NCBI GenBank assembly: GCA_001970955.1
Contig: MPUH01000785.1
Span: forward strand, 1 to 34,972
Origin: Stentor coeruleus
Lineage: Eukaryota > Ciliophora > Heterotrichea > Heterotrichida > Stentoridae
DNA: 34,972 nt
Direction: 5' to 3'
The position numbers and the translations under genes were made by a program. The notes under the pieces were generated by a model, which saw only the letters and a program-made list of their open reading frames with translations, was not told where the DNA came from and searched no databases. This document shows positions 19,896-29,489 of this stretch, one piece after another (the stretch's first letter is position 1; every line of letters begins with the position of its first letter).

Positions 19896-20214
19896 TTAAA
19901 TAATCTGCATTTTAGTTGAGGAAAAAAGGTAAAGATTTTTAGTTAGAGGCTGTGTGATAGAAACAGAAATTTTATTGAAATGCTGATGATATTTTTGTTA
20001 TATATACATTTATATACCACTTTAAATCTCAAATTAACATAAATGTATCAAAAAATAAACAATCATAATCTCTATATGAAATACATGATCACTTGTATTA
20101 ACCTAATACATTAACCCTTTCTCATATATTCTTCACTTAATAACTATCCCTTCATCCACTTTTATATTTCCTCTAAGCAAGTTAGAAAAAACATAAAAAA
20201 TTATAATAACGGTA
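19896..20214. promoter_or_regulatory. divergent intergenic region with a skew switch
   Basis: The first ~90 bases are G-rich and C-poor on the + strand, and from about 20000 to the + start the strand is C-rich and G-poor. Each half is thus C-rich on the coding strand of its own gene. I infer two back-to-back promoters but can name no motif. Confidence 0.45.
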
Positions 20215-21057
20215 ATGGCATATATCAAACACAAAAAGTTGTCATCTGATCAAAACATCGAAAATCTGAAAAAATCCCCTTTTTCAAGTCGCAACTGTTC
20301 TCCAACCGGGCATCTAATTAAAAATTCCTTCATCCAAGCCCTTTCAAACTACACAAAATCGACAAATATAACTGTTTTATCTAAACAAGACCTTATCATC
20401 CTCTTACATAAATTAGAATTCTTAACAAACGATAGTGTTTCCTCTGAAGAAACAGAAAATATAAACTATATGTGGGGTCTTATATCATTAGATTCACATA
20501 CGACAATTTCAGACTCAGTTTCATACTTACTTTGTCTACTTGATTTAAAAATCCCAAATAGTCTAATTCAAAGCTCTATAGTTTTTAAACATCTTCCTGA
20601 TAATGATTATGCGTATATAAAAGCAAATTCAATGGAACTTTTGAGAAACTATTTAGAAAGTGTTTATACAAGAACAAAACAAGATCATAATTTTATCCTT
20701 CAAAATTCAGCTAAAGAAACACCCCAGCCTCTTCAAGTTAACAATTCAAGGACAAAAACCCCACGGACAAGCTTTTCAAGTAGGGCAGAGACCCCGAAAA
20801 TGAATGAAGTTCGTAGAAAAGCCCCAAGTTTTGATAAAAAACTTACACCCAAAGTGCCGAAATCTGGCTCAGGGATAAAATTCGCTAGAGGTCGGCTTAA
20901 AAGAAGTGAAAGTAGATCAAGAACACATAGTAAAGAACATTCAGCTGTTGCAGTTTCAAATATTAAACGTAAAGCTTCTCCTGCTGTAGACATAGAACTC
21001 AGCAAACGTCATGGAAGCAAAAACAAACTGATTTTATATATAAAAGTGAAAGATTAA
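20215..21057 (+). CDS. unrecognised protein with helical N-terminal domain and basic Ser/Thr-Pro tail
   Basis: The frame codes 280 residues. Residues ~30-165 look like an all-helical domain (LIKNSFIQALSNYTKSTNIT, KQDLIILLHKLEFLT, NSMELLRNYLESVYTRTKQD), whose spacing resembles degenerate EF-hand helices, but I see no intact Ca2+ loop. Residues ~165-270 are basic and disordered with several proline-directed sites (ETPQP, KTPRTS, ETPKMN, LTPKVP, ASPAV), typical of phosphorylation by CDK- or MAPK-type kinases. I do not recognise the family. A cytoskeletal role is possible but not shown. Confidence 0.7.
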   Translation: MAYIKHKKLSSDQNIENLKKSPFSSRNCSPTGHLIKNSFIQALSNYTKSTNITVLSKQDLIILLHKLEFLTNDSVSSEETENINYMWGLISLDSHTTISDSVSYLLCLLDLKIPNSLIQSSIVFKHLPDNDYAYIKANSMELLRNYLESVYTRTKQDHNFILQNSAKETPQPLQVNNSRTKTPRTSFSSRAETPKMNEVRRKAPSFDKKLTPKVPKSGSGIKFARGRLKRSESRSRTHSKEHSAVAVSNIKRKASPAVDIELSKRHGSKNKLILYIKVKD

Positions 21058-21517
21058 TATTAATGTGATAATAGACAAATAGTATTATAAATTATTATGG
21101 AAATCTTGTAAGATATAATATTAGTATTCGAATCTATAATTTTCAAATTTGAATTTTATAATATTTTATGTTTATGATATGAATATATTTTTTTTGCTTA
21201 TATGATGCTAGGATTTTTATATGTTTTTTACATATTCTTATAATGAAATCTAGATGTTAATTGAGCTTTAAATTTTGGGCTTTTATGCTTTAATCAATAC
21301 TAGCATATTTTGAAAGGTTGCCTACAAAAATTGCACGTATTCATGATGTTTTATATATATCAAAACTACCTCATTTTTTTTTTAAATTATATTTTCTATA
21401 TGTAAACCTATTTACCCATCAAACATCTCCAACACAAACACTCTAAGGCCCAATGATTACATCAATTCCTATTTTTATATTATAAAATAATACACCAATA
21501 TAATAAACTCAGGTAAG
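21058..21517. other. intergenic between two plus-strand genes
   Basis: I see no gene. The first part has more G than C and the last ~130 bases before the V-ATPase gene are C-rich and G-poor, following the window-wide flank pattern. Confidence 0.6.
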
Positions 21518-21874
21518 ATGGTGGATAAGTCGTACTTGATTGAGCTTACAACTGCAGAACAGGCTGCTACAGAAATCATTCGTAGAGCTCAGGATTCTCG
21601 TGATGCTAGGCTCAAGGAAGCTAAATTTGATGCTGAACAAGAACTAGGAAAGTTCAAGAAAGAACTTGATACTGAATACAATCATGCTGCTGAAAAAGAT
21701 GCTAGTGGGGCTGATCCTGAGCTACAACATCTTCAAGCTGACTATAGGAAAAAAGCTGGAGAAGTCGTTAATACTTTTAGGGAATATAAAGATGAGGCTA
21801 TAGAATTCTTGGTTGACTCAGTCTTCAGAGTTAATATTGAAGTACCTAAAGTAGTTATAGGAAAATTCGATTAA
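21518..21874 (+). CDS. V-type proton ATPase subunit G
   Basis: The frame codes 118 residues, the usual length for subunit G (Vma10). The N-terminal third carries the family pattern LLxAExxAxxxVxxAR, here LIELTTAEQAATEIIRRAQD, followed by RLKEAKFDAEQELGKFKKEL, and the rest is one long charged helix. Subunit G pairs with subunit E as a peripheral stalk linking the V1 ATPase ring to the membrane sector, and it supports proton pumping into vacuoles and other acidic organelles. No intron is needed and the start is the only sensible ATG. Confidence 0.93.
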   Translation: MVDKSYLIELTTAEQAATEIIRRAQDSRDARLKEAKFDAEQELGKFKKELDTEYNHAAEKDASGADPELQHLQADYRKKAGEVVNTFREYKDEAIEFLVDSVFRVNIEVPKVVIGKFD

Positions 21875-22637
21875 TTTAGTTTATAAAAAAAGGTATGGGA
21901 ATTGAATAAAGAAGATTTTGGGTTGTATGAAATGTGCTTATAGAAAGTGTGGACTGGTAAGAAAAAAAATTGTGGGAGTTTTAAAAAGGTGAAGTTTTTT
22001 GGAATTTGGGGGTGTTGATAAGATTTAGAGGTTTAGGAATATGCAGTGGGCGAAATGTAGTAGTTTGAAATTTGGAGTAAAAGTGAGGTATGAATTTTGG
22101 TTTGATTTTAAATTTGTGAATTTGGAGTAAAAGTGAGGTATGAATTTTGGTTTGATTTTAAATTTGTGTACTTTTGAGGGTTTTAAAATTTTGGATTTTT
22201 TTTTTAATATTTGTGAAGTTGTATAAAATTAATACTTTTAATGTTTTGTGTGTGAAAGTTGAATTTATATGTGATTTTTAAATAATGTTTTATAAATAAT
22301 AAAGTTATCTATTTTATCATAATAGGTTTGTTGATATGTGATTATGCTATTATAATAATTCTAATAAATTTATCTAGTCTCAAACCCAACTTAAAACTTG
22401 CTTTTAAACTATAAAATTCTTAATAAACTTATATCATAATATAGTATTATCATCCAACAATTAATAATAAAACTCTTCTAAATTTGTATTCTATTTTCTA
22501 ACCTTAATCTATATTACCCTAAACATAAAAAACACATATTTAACCTTTATTTCAAGCAACTATTATACTAAAATTATTAACAAGCTTTGAAATCTGATAT
22601 GAACTGTTGTTAATTACTTTAAATCAGTTTATAAAAT
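21875..22637. other. intergenic with a 50-bp tandem duplication and a sharp skew change
   Basis: I see no gene. Bases 21875-22300 are strongly G-rich and C-poor on the + strand, and from about 22370 to 22600 the strand is C-rich and G-poor. A 50-bp duplication lies at 22069-22168. Confidence 0.6.
22069..22168. repeat. perfect 50-bp tandem duplication
   Basis: Copies at 22069-22118 and 22119-22168 both start AATTTGGAGTAAAAGTGAGG and are identical. It is non-coding. Confidence 0.95.
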
Positions 22638-22889
22638 ATGGAGTGTTTAGAAGAGCTTTTAGAGGGAAAGGCCCAAGCTCTAGATATCCCCATAGACTCA
22701 ATGAAAACCTTTGTAGAAAAGTTTAACTCAGAAATACCTAGTAAATACCCAAATTGCATCATAGAAGCAGATATTAACGATTTAGAAAGAGCTCATGATA
22801 CAATTTCACTCAAATGGAAAGTACAAACTGCTTCTGGAGTCTTATCCTACAATATTTCGGATAACAAATTCATCCTTAACATTAACTAA
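22638..22889 (+). CDS. unrecognised 83-residue protein
   Basis: The frame codes 83 residues: an N-terminal helix (MECLEELLEGKAQALDIP), a second helix (MKTFVEKFNSEIPSK), then two or three strands (CIIEADINDLERAHDTISLK, GVLSYNISDNKFILNIN). It reads like a compact alpha+beta domain and is flanked by C-rich 5' DNA as expected of a real gene. I do not recognise a family, and no signal peptide or membrane segment is present. Confidence 0.6.
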   Translation: MECLEELLEGKAQALDIPIDSMKTFVEKFNSEIPSKYPNCIIEADINDLERAHDTISLKWKVQTASGVLSYNISDNKFILNIN

Positions 22890-23178
22890 ATCAAATATCC
22901 TCTCTAAAATCATCATAAACCTCATACAGCATTTTTCCAAAAAATAATCCTTCAAAATCTTACAACTTTTTATATCTTCTTTTCAAGTTTTTCTATAACA
23001 AAACCAAATTCCTCAGTTTCTATTTGCAACTTAGATTACGATAAATTATAAATAATTATTGTATATCTCAACAAAATCTTATCTTCTAATATTTCAATAC
23101 TAAACTTATCTTTATCTTATAATCAGATATAAAAAAAAAATACATTTAATTCTAATAATCTTATACATACCAAAAAAC

Positions 23179-23628
23179 TCACTTAGTTTTCTTCCCAACG
23201 AATTTTTGTCTATTTTTTTCTATCATAGCTTTTATTGCTGGGTCTTCCAATATACTTTGAGCTCCTTTTTCCTTTTTATTCTTAGGTGAAGCTCCAATAC
23301 TCAAAGGTTCAGAACTTTCAGCTTTAGTACTGATTTGAAACTTGCTTCTAGCTTGTTTTTCTGTGCTATTTCTAGGCTTTTCAAAGCTGTTACCATTTTC
23401 TTTAGTGTTTCGTATATCATCTAAAAGTGACTCTATTTTTTCTAAGTGAGGCATAAGAGATCTTCGTAGGTCATCTATTGTTTCAACTGGGTCTTGAGGG
23501 ATTTTAAGTTCTTCGATTTGCTTTTTTAGCATGTCTTGTTGGCGTTTAATCGAGGTAATAGATAGAGAGATTTCTTGGGTTTGACGTAAGAATTCAGCTC
23601 TGGTTTGTTTTGAGTTGTCACAGCCCAT
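23179..23628 (-). CDS. small coiled-coil protein with N-terminal myristoylation/palmitoylation signal
   Basis: The frame codes 149 residues beginning MGCDNSK, with Gly2 and Cys3 as in dual-acylated, membrane-tethered proteins. Residues ~10-45 form a strong amphipathic helix (FLRQTQEISLSITSIKRQQD), and a second helix lies near 50-75 (IDDLRRSLMPHLEKIESLLD). The C-terminal half is basic and disordered and ends in KKTK before a TGA, with an in-frame TAA five codons further on. I infer attachment to the plasma membrane or a cortical or ciliary membrane. The family is not recognised. Confidence 0.72.
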   Translation of the reverse strand: MGCDNSKQTRAEFLRQTQEISLSITSIKRQQDMLKKQIEELKIPQDPVETIDDLRRSLMPHLEKIESLLDDIRNTKENGNSFEKPRNSTEKQARSKFQISTKAESSEPLSIGASPKNKKEKGAQSILEDPAIKAMIEKNRQKFVGKKTK

Positions 23629-24101
23629 TTATATTTAATGTTGGATTATTTTTAAATAAAAAGGTTAAGATCCATAGGGTTATGATGAAATAGTTTGTGT
23701 GAGGATGGATTTTATGCTATTTTTAGGGTTGCTTTGATGTGGTTATATTTGCATATTATTATTCCATTAAGATCTTTAAAATCCATAATCCCATAAAAAC
23801 AAAATTTTCTTCAGCATAAAACTACCCAAATCATCAACTTAATCTTATTTAAAATATATCTAAAACCCATATTTTTTCTTACACTACAAATCTCCATAAA
23901 AAATCCAATATCCTTCCTTAAAACCTCTCAACCCTCTTCAACTTCCCCCAAACTCCAACTACCACCCACAAACAAAATTCCCATCATATTCCTAAACCTA
24001 AAAAACCATAAAAAACTTCCTCTCCTCCTCATCTTCCTTCCAAAACCCACTTCAAATGTTTCCAACTATAATCTAAATATCTTATCAAATAATCCTATAC
24101 A
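23629..24101. promoter_or_regulatory. divergent intergenic region with a skew switch near 23760
   Basis: Bases 23640-23750 are G-rich on the + strand (C-rich for the minus gene), and 23780-24060 are strongly C-rich and almost G-free on the + strand (C-rich for the + gene). No gene is seen. It is the clearest example in the window of the flank polarity. Confidence 0.5.
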
Positions 24102-26145
24102 ATGGCAGACAAATCCGATGCGAACTCCGACAAGTCAGAAGACATATCCGAGCACGATGAATCCAGTGGAAGTCTTGATGACAGTAACAGCAATGAATTT
24201 GAAGTCAAAGACCTAGTCCCAAGAATCATCGAATTAAGTCAAGAAACCGCAGCCGAAGTGAGCTATCTAACTTAGAATCATCGAATTAAGTCAAGAAACC
24301 GCAGCCGAAGTGAGCTATCTAACTTGTCTTCCTACAAGACCTTTATTAACTCTCAGAGTATCTAAAAAACGTAGATATTTTTCCCAATTGATGACTAAAT
24401 TCAATACAACTGAATCACCTCAGTCAGTAGAAATCCTTCATGGTCGCGACCCAAACTTCAAAAAGGAAAACTTCAAACAAATCATCGAAATCGGCCTTCA
24501 AGCAGGATGTGGTATTAAACTTATTCCTACAGTCAAAGGAACAAGTTTCCAAAGTAGTTTTTTCAACACCTCAACTAAAGTTTGCCTTTATAACCGTGAT
24601 GATTTTATCCAACAACATAAAGATAATGTTGCTCAAATCTCAGATGTTACAGAAATCCCAGCAATCGAACATGTGATTCGTAATGTTGAAGTCAAAATTG
24701 AAGAAGCTATTCAGTCTAATGAAACAATCGACGTATTTCATGATGAATTCGAAACTTTAGAAGCAGAAAAAACAGATGGTAGTGGTAATTTGGCTAATAT
24801 GATAAACAATACAAGAACATTTTCTAATTTGGATTTTACAAAAAACAAACTTGTTACAGATATTCAATGGGAACCAAATAAGGAAAATGTTATTGCCGCA
24901 AGTTGTGTAGAGAATATTAAATATGAAGATCGTGTTCAAAGATCAGGAGCATATATTCCAGGAAGTATTATAATATGGACATTTGCTGAGTTTAATAGTG
25001 TTTTATGTGTATTAAAAGCTCCATTAGAAATCACATGTTTTAAGTTTAATCCTTATAGACCTCATATTGTAGTTGCAGGGACTATATCAGGACAAGTGTG
25101 TATGTGGGATACAAAATTAGTTAAAGAAAAAAATAGACTTGAAATGCTACCTAAACAAGATGAAGCCCCTGAATTATTGATATTAACAAGTTCAGGGATT
25201 TTTGATTCACATAAAGGGCCAGTGAAATCAATGTCTTGGCTACCTAATCAGGTGAAAATTGAAAGGAAAAACCACTGCGTGGTTTTAAATGAACCTCAGG
25301 AAGTCTCACAATTTGCCACTCTTTCTGAAGATGGGCTGATTTTGTTTTGGGAAACAAGTTTCCCAATTGATAAAAACCCTTATAAAAATCAAGATTATGT
25401 TTGGCAACCATTACTGAAGGTACAACTTACGAGAATTGATACTAAAGCTGACCTTGGAGGTACACATTTGCATATTAGCACAATACAAAAAGATTCAATG
25501 TTTTGGGCTACAAGCGATTCTGGGGATTTGTTACTTGGGGATTGGGTTGCTAGATCACATGATGATTCCAGGCCAGACTTTGTTAAAAAAATGTACTCAT
25601 CAGAATTCCCTTTTAGACCTACAGTCGCAATGCAAGTTTCTCCTTTTTTCCATGATATTATTCTTACAGTACATGATTTTCATTTTAATATATGGAAAGA
25701 ATCTTGTGAAACCCCTGTTTTTCAAAGCTATTTTAGTGGTGTTTATTTGACATGTGGAGCTTTTTCACCTTTAAGACCTTCGATATTGTTTATTGGTAAA
25801 GCTGATGGACGAATTGATATTTGGGACTTTGGCGATCAATCACATAAAGAATCACTTTCTTATAATATTGGCAGTCAAAAACTTACGGTTATTAGCTTTT
25901 TGATGCTGAAAAAGTCCCCTCTTGTTATGGCTGTTGGTGACAGTAATGGGTCTTTACATATTATTGAAGTTGCTAGACATGCGCTTAAAGAAGCTGATAG
26001 GGATAAGGAAAAAAAGTCTATATATGAGTTTTGGTGTAAAGAAGAAGAAAGAGTTGCTTATTATAATGCGAGATTTGAGATAAGAGCTGAGGAACATCAC
26101 CAGAATGAAATCAAAAAACGACTTGGTGCTATGGGAGGGCATTAG
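24102..26145 (+). CDS. DNAI3: axonemal inner-arm dynein intermediate chain (DNAI3/WDR63/IC140 type), frame broken by a 52-bp duplication
   Basis: The likely start is the ATG at 24102 (MADKSDANSDKSEDISEHDE, acidic). The frame meets a TAG at 24273-24275 because of a 52-bp tandem duplication (24222-24325). With one copy removed it continues to the TAG at 26143-26145 and gives 663 residues. From about residue 222 there are WD40-type blades (KLVTDIQWEPNKENVIAASC, ITCFKFNPYRPHIVVAGTIS, GQVCMWDTK, SHKGPVKSMSWLPNQ, FATLSEDGLILFWE, FSPLRPSILFIGKADGRIDI). The region before the propeller (NETIDVFHDEFETLEAE, then EDRVQRSGAYIPGSIIIWTF) follows WDR63/IC140, an intermediate chain of the two-headed inner dynein arm I1/f. 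It should act in the axoneme. It ends in a helical charged tail (EIRAEEHHQNEIKKRLGAMG). Confidence 0.82.
24222..24325 (+). repeat. perfect 52-bp tandem duplication in an exon (frame-breaking)
   Basis: Copies at 24222-24273 and 24274-24325 both start AGAATCATCGAATTAAGTCA and appear identical. The period is not a multiple of three and creates a stop in the dynein intermediate chain gene. Confidence 0.95.
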
Positions 26146-26383
26146 AAATTTAAGTTATAACCAGATAATCATTAGTTTTAATGGAATAAGTTAGGAGAGT
26201 TTTAGAAATTTATATTTTAAATGAGTATTATAATATCTTCATAAACAAAAAAATAATCATCAGCACAAATCTCCAAGAAAAAAGTTAATCCCAAAAATAT
26301 CCACCATAATAAATCATATAAATTTATTATACTAAAAAAACATAAACTCCAACAAAAAAATCCATACTCAAACTCCAACTTTA

Positions 26384-28616
26384 TTATCTAATCAAATCCG
26401 GATCATTTTTATAAATATCATCAAGTTCATGACAAACACAAACATTTGGGGCAATACCTTTTCCTGCAGCCAACTGACTGCATTTTTCATTATAATAGTT
26501 ACTAGATATCCCTTGAACTCTCAATAATCTTTTCGTATTATAATAATAAACTCTAAAAAGATACCCTTCATCCCTAGGTTTATGTTTCATAAACGTTCCC
26601 AAAACCATAGCCAATACTTCAAAACTCACATTTTCCACTTCATTAATCGTAAAATTAACTTTAACCAAAGCTTTATAATCCTGTATAGCCCATTTAGCAC
26701 TAATCACTTCCTTTACCGTAATTTTTCTGCACACTTTCCACCCAGCATTTACATTATAAACAGAATAAGTATTGATTTCATAAACCCCAGCATTAGCCAC
26801 ATCTAAAGCTAAAAAATTCTCCTCATCTTCAAAATCTACAAAATCAGGACAAGGGCAATACTCAGCATCAATATTAATATCCTCACAATGTCTTTCATCA
26901 GAAACTTTATGTAAAAATAAACTTGTTGGGTCAATATTAATATCCTCACAATGTCTTTCATCAGAAACTTTATGTAAAAATAAACTTGTTGGTTCATTAG
27001 CTTTTGGTTTATCACTATCTTGTAAATAATTTATATCATATGGTAAAATAGATAAATGTTCAATAGTTTTCCTAAATTCAAATTTTGATACTAATCTTTT
27101 TGTATTATGTTCAAGGATATCATTACTATAAGGCATAGAATCTATAATATTTTGTGATGCTATTAAAAAAAATGATGGAAGACGATGTTCTTGACCACCA
27201 GAATCTAGTTTATACCATTCTCCATATCGCATACCATGATCTGCACTTAGAAATATGACTATATCATCTTTAGTTTCAAGGACTTTTTTAAGAAAACTTT
27301 TAAGGTCACTATCAAGAACTGTTATTAAAGTTCCTGAATCTTCATGAGCTGCTACTGACATTATATGAGCCCATTTGTTTAGACCTTGATACATTTGAAT
27401 ATATTGAAGAGTTGTATTGAAAAGATAATGTTGAGATGTTTTTGTACCGATACAACGTAAGGTTTGCTGAGTATCATCGAAGTGAGTTAGTGTTCGAGCT
27501 CCACACCAGAAACGAGACATATGATGATCGACGCTTGGTCTTCGCCCAATACCATATGCAAAGTAATCATTGCAGAACTCGTTACCGAACATTGTTATCC
27601 AACCACGATCTTTGAGATATGTCCAGATACTTTTGGACTTTATTAGATCTTTATCTTTTTCAGCATTTGTTTTACGAGTTTCTGGGGATATATCTTCCAT
27701 CTTCTCGCCAGTCCATAAAGGAAAAAGATTAGGTAAAGTGTTATCAGCAATCGCACTACTCAGTTTAAAGTCATACACCCTAAAACCTTTACCATTAATT
27801 TCATTAAGAAATTCTCTTGTCTTTGGTAGTTTTCTATAAAAGTTCCTCCTAGAAACTGAGTCAACAAACACATTCAAAATAGTCATAGGCCTAACACTCT
27901 CCCTTGTACCATTTTCCTCAAAAATTTCTTTCATTTTATTTTTCGTCCTTTCCCTAGCCTTACTATTTTCTTCCATAACATAAGTAGCCCCTTCAATATT
28001 ATTTGAATCACTACAAGATCCATAAGCCCATTCTTCATTATTATCTAAAATCACCTTTGAATCACTACAAGATCCATAAGCCCATTCTTCATTATTATCT
28101 AAAATCACAGGTTTTACATACATTTTAGCTTGACCTTTATAATCATATATTCCTTGAATATCATCATAAGCTGATCCACCAATATAATAATATCCTGAAC
28201 AATTCATATAAAGTGTTCTACTTTGAGAATCAATATGCATTATTTCTTTAGTTACACCAGTATATTCTGAACATGTTTGGAAAGTTTTATTTTCAAAGAT
28301 CCTGTTGTATTCTAAATCTGTGTATCCAAATGTTGTAGGTTTACAAAACCCGGGTTCTTGAAGGATTTTAAGGTTAGTTTTTTCTTCAAAGTATTCTGGC
28401 TGAGTTTGGGTTTTGTAATAGTTTTGCCATGGACATGATGTTTTCTCACAGTCGCTGTATTGGAATTTAGGTTTTGTTCCTATGTGTATTTTGGTCTAGG
28501 CTATAGATTACCAGTGTTCCTAAGCCGGGGGAGTAGTTTTGCTTGTACATGAAATTTACGGAGTTGTATACGACTATTCCTACACACAAGCAAAATACAA
28601 TTCCGACTTTGACCAT
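26384..28616 (-). CDS. DUF229 sulfatase-like (alkaline phosphatase superfamily) type II membrane protein
   Basis: Two exons joined by a 16-nt intron (28496-28511) give 738 residues from the ATG at 28616. Residues 4-20 are a signal anchor (VGIVFCLCVGIVVYNSV), so the rest should face the lumen or outside. The DUF229 core follows: NVFVDSVSRRNFYRKLP near residue 243, with the superfamily's nucleophile/metal-site serine or threonine region, SAIADNTLPNLFPLWTGE near 282, and SADHGMRYGEW at ~452 with the conserved Asp-His metal ligands. Paired cysteines are spread through the N- and C-terminal parts, as in secreted domains. Two short in-frame duplications (54 and 63 bp) add repeated residues. The family is widespread in eukaryotes and the substrate is unknown. 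The coding-strand 3' flank is G-rich. Confidence 0.85.
26868..26993. repeat. 63-bp tandem duplication in an exon (in frame)
   Basis: Copies at 26868-26930 and 26931-26993 start TCAATATTAATATCCTCACA and match except at the last base. It repeats 21 codons (PTSLFLHKVSDERHCEDINI...) of the DUF229 gene, including one cysteine. Confidence 0.95.
28002..28109. repeat. 54-bp tandem duplication in an exon (in frame)
   Basis: Copies at 28002-28055 and 28056-28109 start TTTGAATCACTACAAGATCC. It repeats 18 codons (VILDNNEEWAYGSCSDS plus one) of the DUF229 gene, including one cysteine. Confidence 0.93.
28496..28511 (-). other. 16-nt intron of the DUF229 gene
   Basis: On the minus strand it reads GTAATCTATAGCCTAG. 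It falls between codons. Removal joins the signal anchor exon to the lumenal domain in frame (SPGLGTL | TKIHIGTKPKFQYSD); without it the frame stops 14 codons later. Confidence 0.88.
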
Positions 28617-28880
28617 TTTTATAAGTGATGATAGGATTTTGGTTTGTATATATAAAGGTATATTATATTAACGGCTATTATATTAAAATGATTTAGTTAA
28701 CTGTTATAAAAGGCTCTTATGTTTTATTTTATCATGCAAATAATCATAAAAGTAAAATAGTCTGTTGTTTTATTCTTACTTTTCAAACAAAATGTCAATT
28801 TAAAGCCTACTTTACCCATGACTTACATATTTTCTTCAGTACAGTCAATTCACCATCTTATCATATATCCTAAAAACTCT

Positions 28881-29369
28881 TTATCTTGCATATAGCTCAA
28901 CCTCAGATTCCTCTTCATTTTCTTCCTCTTCAATTGAAGTTGACATGCTTTTCTTTTTCTCCTTGCTATACATATAAGCCATCTTATCAACTTCCATCCT
29001 TAATCTAAGTACTTCTTCCTTTAGCATTCTATCTTCTTCAAACCCATTTAAACCTCCTATATTATCACTTTTTTCATCTTTAAGGGCTTGGATTTCTTTT
29101 CTTAGAATTTCAAAAGAGTTTTTCAACGAATTTATCTCAAATTCATGCTTTGCTTTCAAAGACTCAAGTTCTTTATGTGCTGTTGTCATATCTTTTTGCA
29201 ATTGGAAGATTTCCTTATGGATTTTTGATGTTTCTGAGTTATGGGTAGGACTAGGAAATCTATTGTAATAAGAATGTGCTGTTTTTGGGGTTAAGGCAGG
29301 ATTCGATAAACCAGTCTGTTTTCTCGGCCTTCCCATCGCCCGAGTTGTTTTCGGTATACCACAACTCAT
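28881..29369 (-). CDS. coiled-coil protein with AT-hook-like N terminus
   Basis: The frame codes 162 residues. Near residue 13 is GRPRKQ, the core of an AT-hook, though one such site is weak evidence for DNA binding. Residues ~48-135 are a long heptad-rich helix (IHKEIFQLQKDMTTAHKELE, LRKEIQALKDEK, MLKEEVLRLRMEVDKMAYMY). The C terminus is acidic (EEEENEEESEVELYAR). The family is not recognised; a structural or cytoskeletal role is plausible. It lies 120 bp upstream, on the coding strand, of nothing related: the kinase gene follows on the same strand side. Confidence 0.72.
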   Translation of the reverse strand: MSCGIPKTTRAMGRPRKQTGLSNPALTPKTAHSYYNRFPSPTHNSETSKIHKEIFQLQKDMTTAHKELESLKAKHEFEINSLKNSFEILRKEIQALKDEKSDNIGGLNGFEEDRMLKEEVLRLRMEVDKMAYMYSKEKKKSMSTSIEEEENEEESEVELYAR

Positions 29370-29489
29370 ATTATTTATTCCATTGAATTAGTATTAGTTT
29401 TTTATCAACAACAACAACAAAAAAAATCATCTTTCAAATCTTAGTAAATTTGACAAGGGACATAACATAAGTTAAGTAATTAAATCATC

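Noticed and set aside
24310..26145. Dynein intermediate chain starting at 24310
   Set aside because: The first codon is GTG, and the frame joins an upstream ATG at 24102 once the 52-bp duplication is allowed for.
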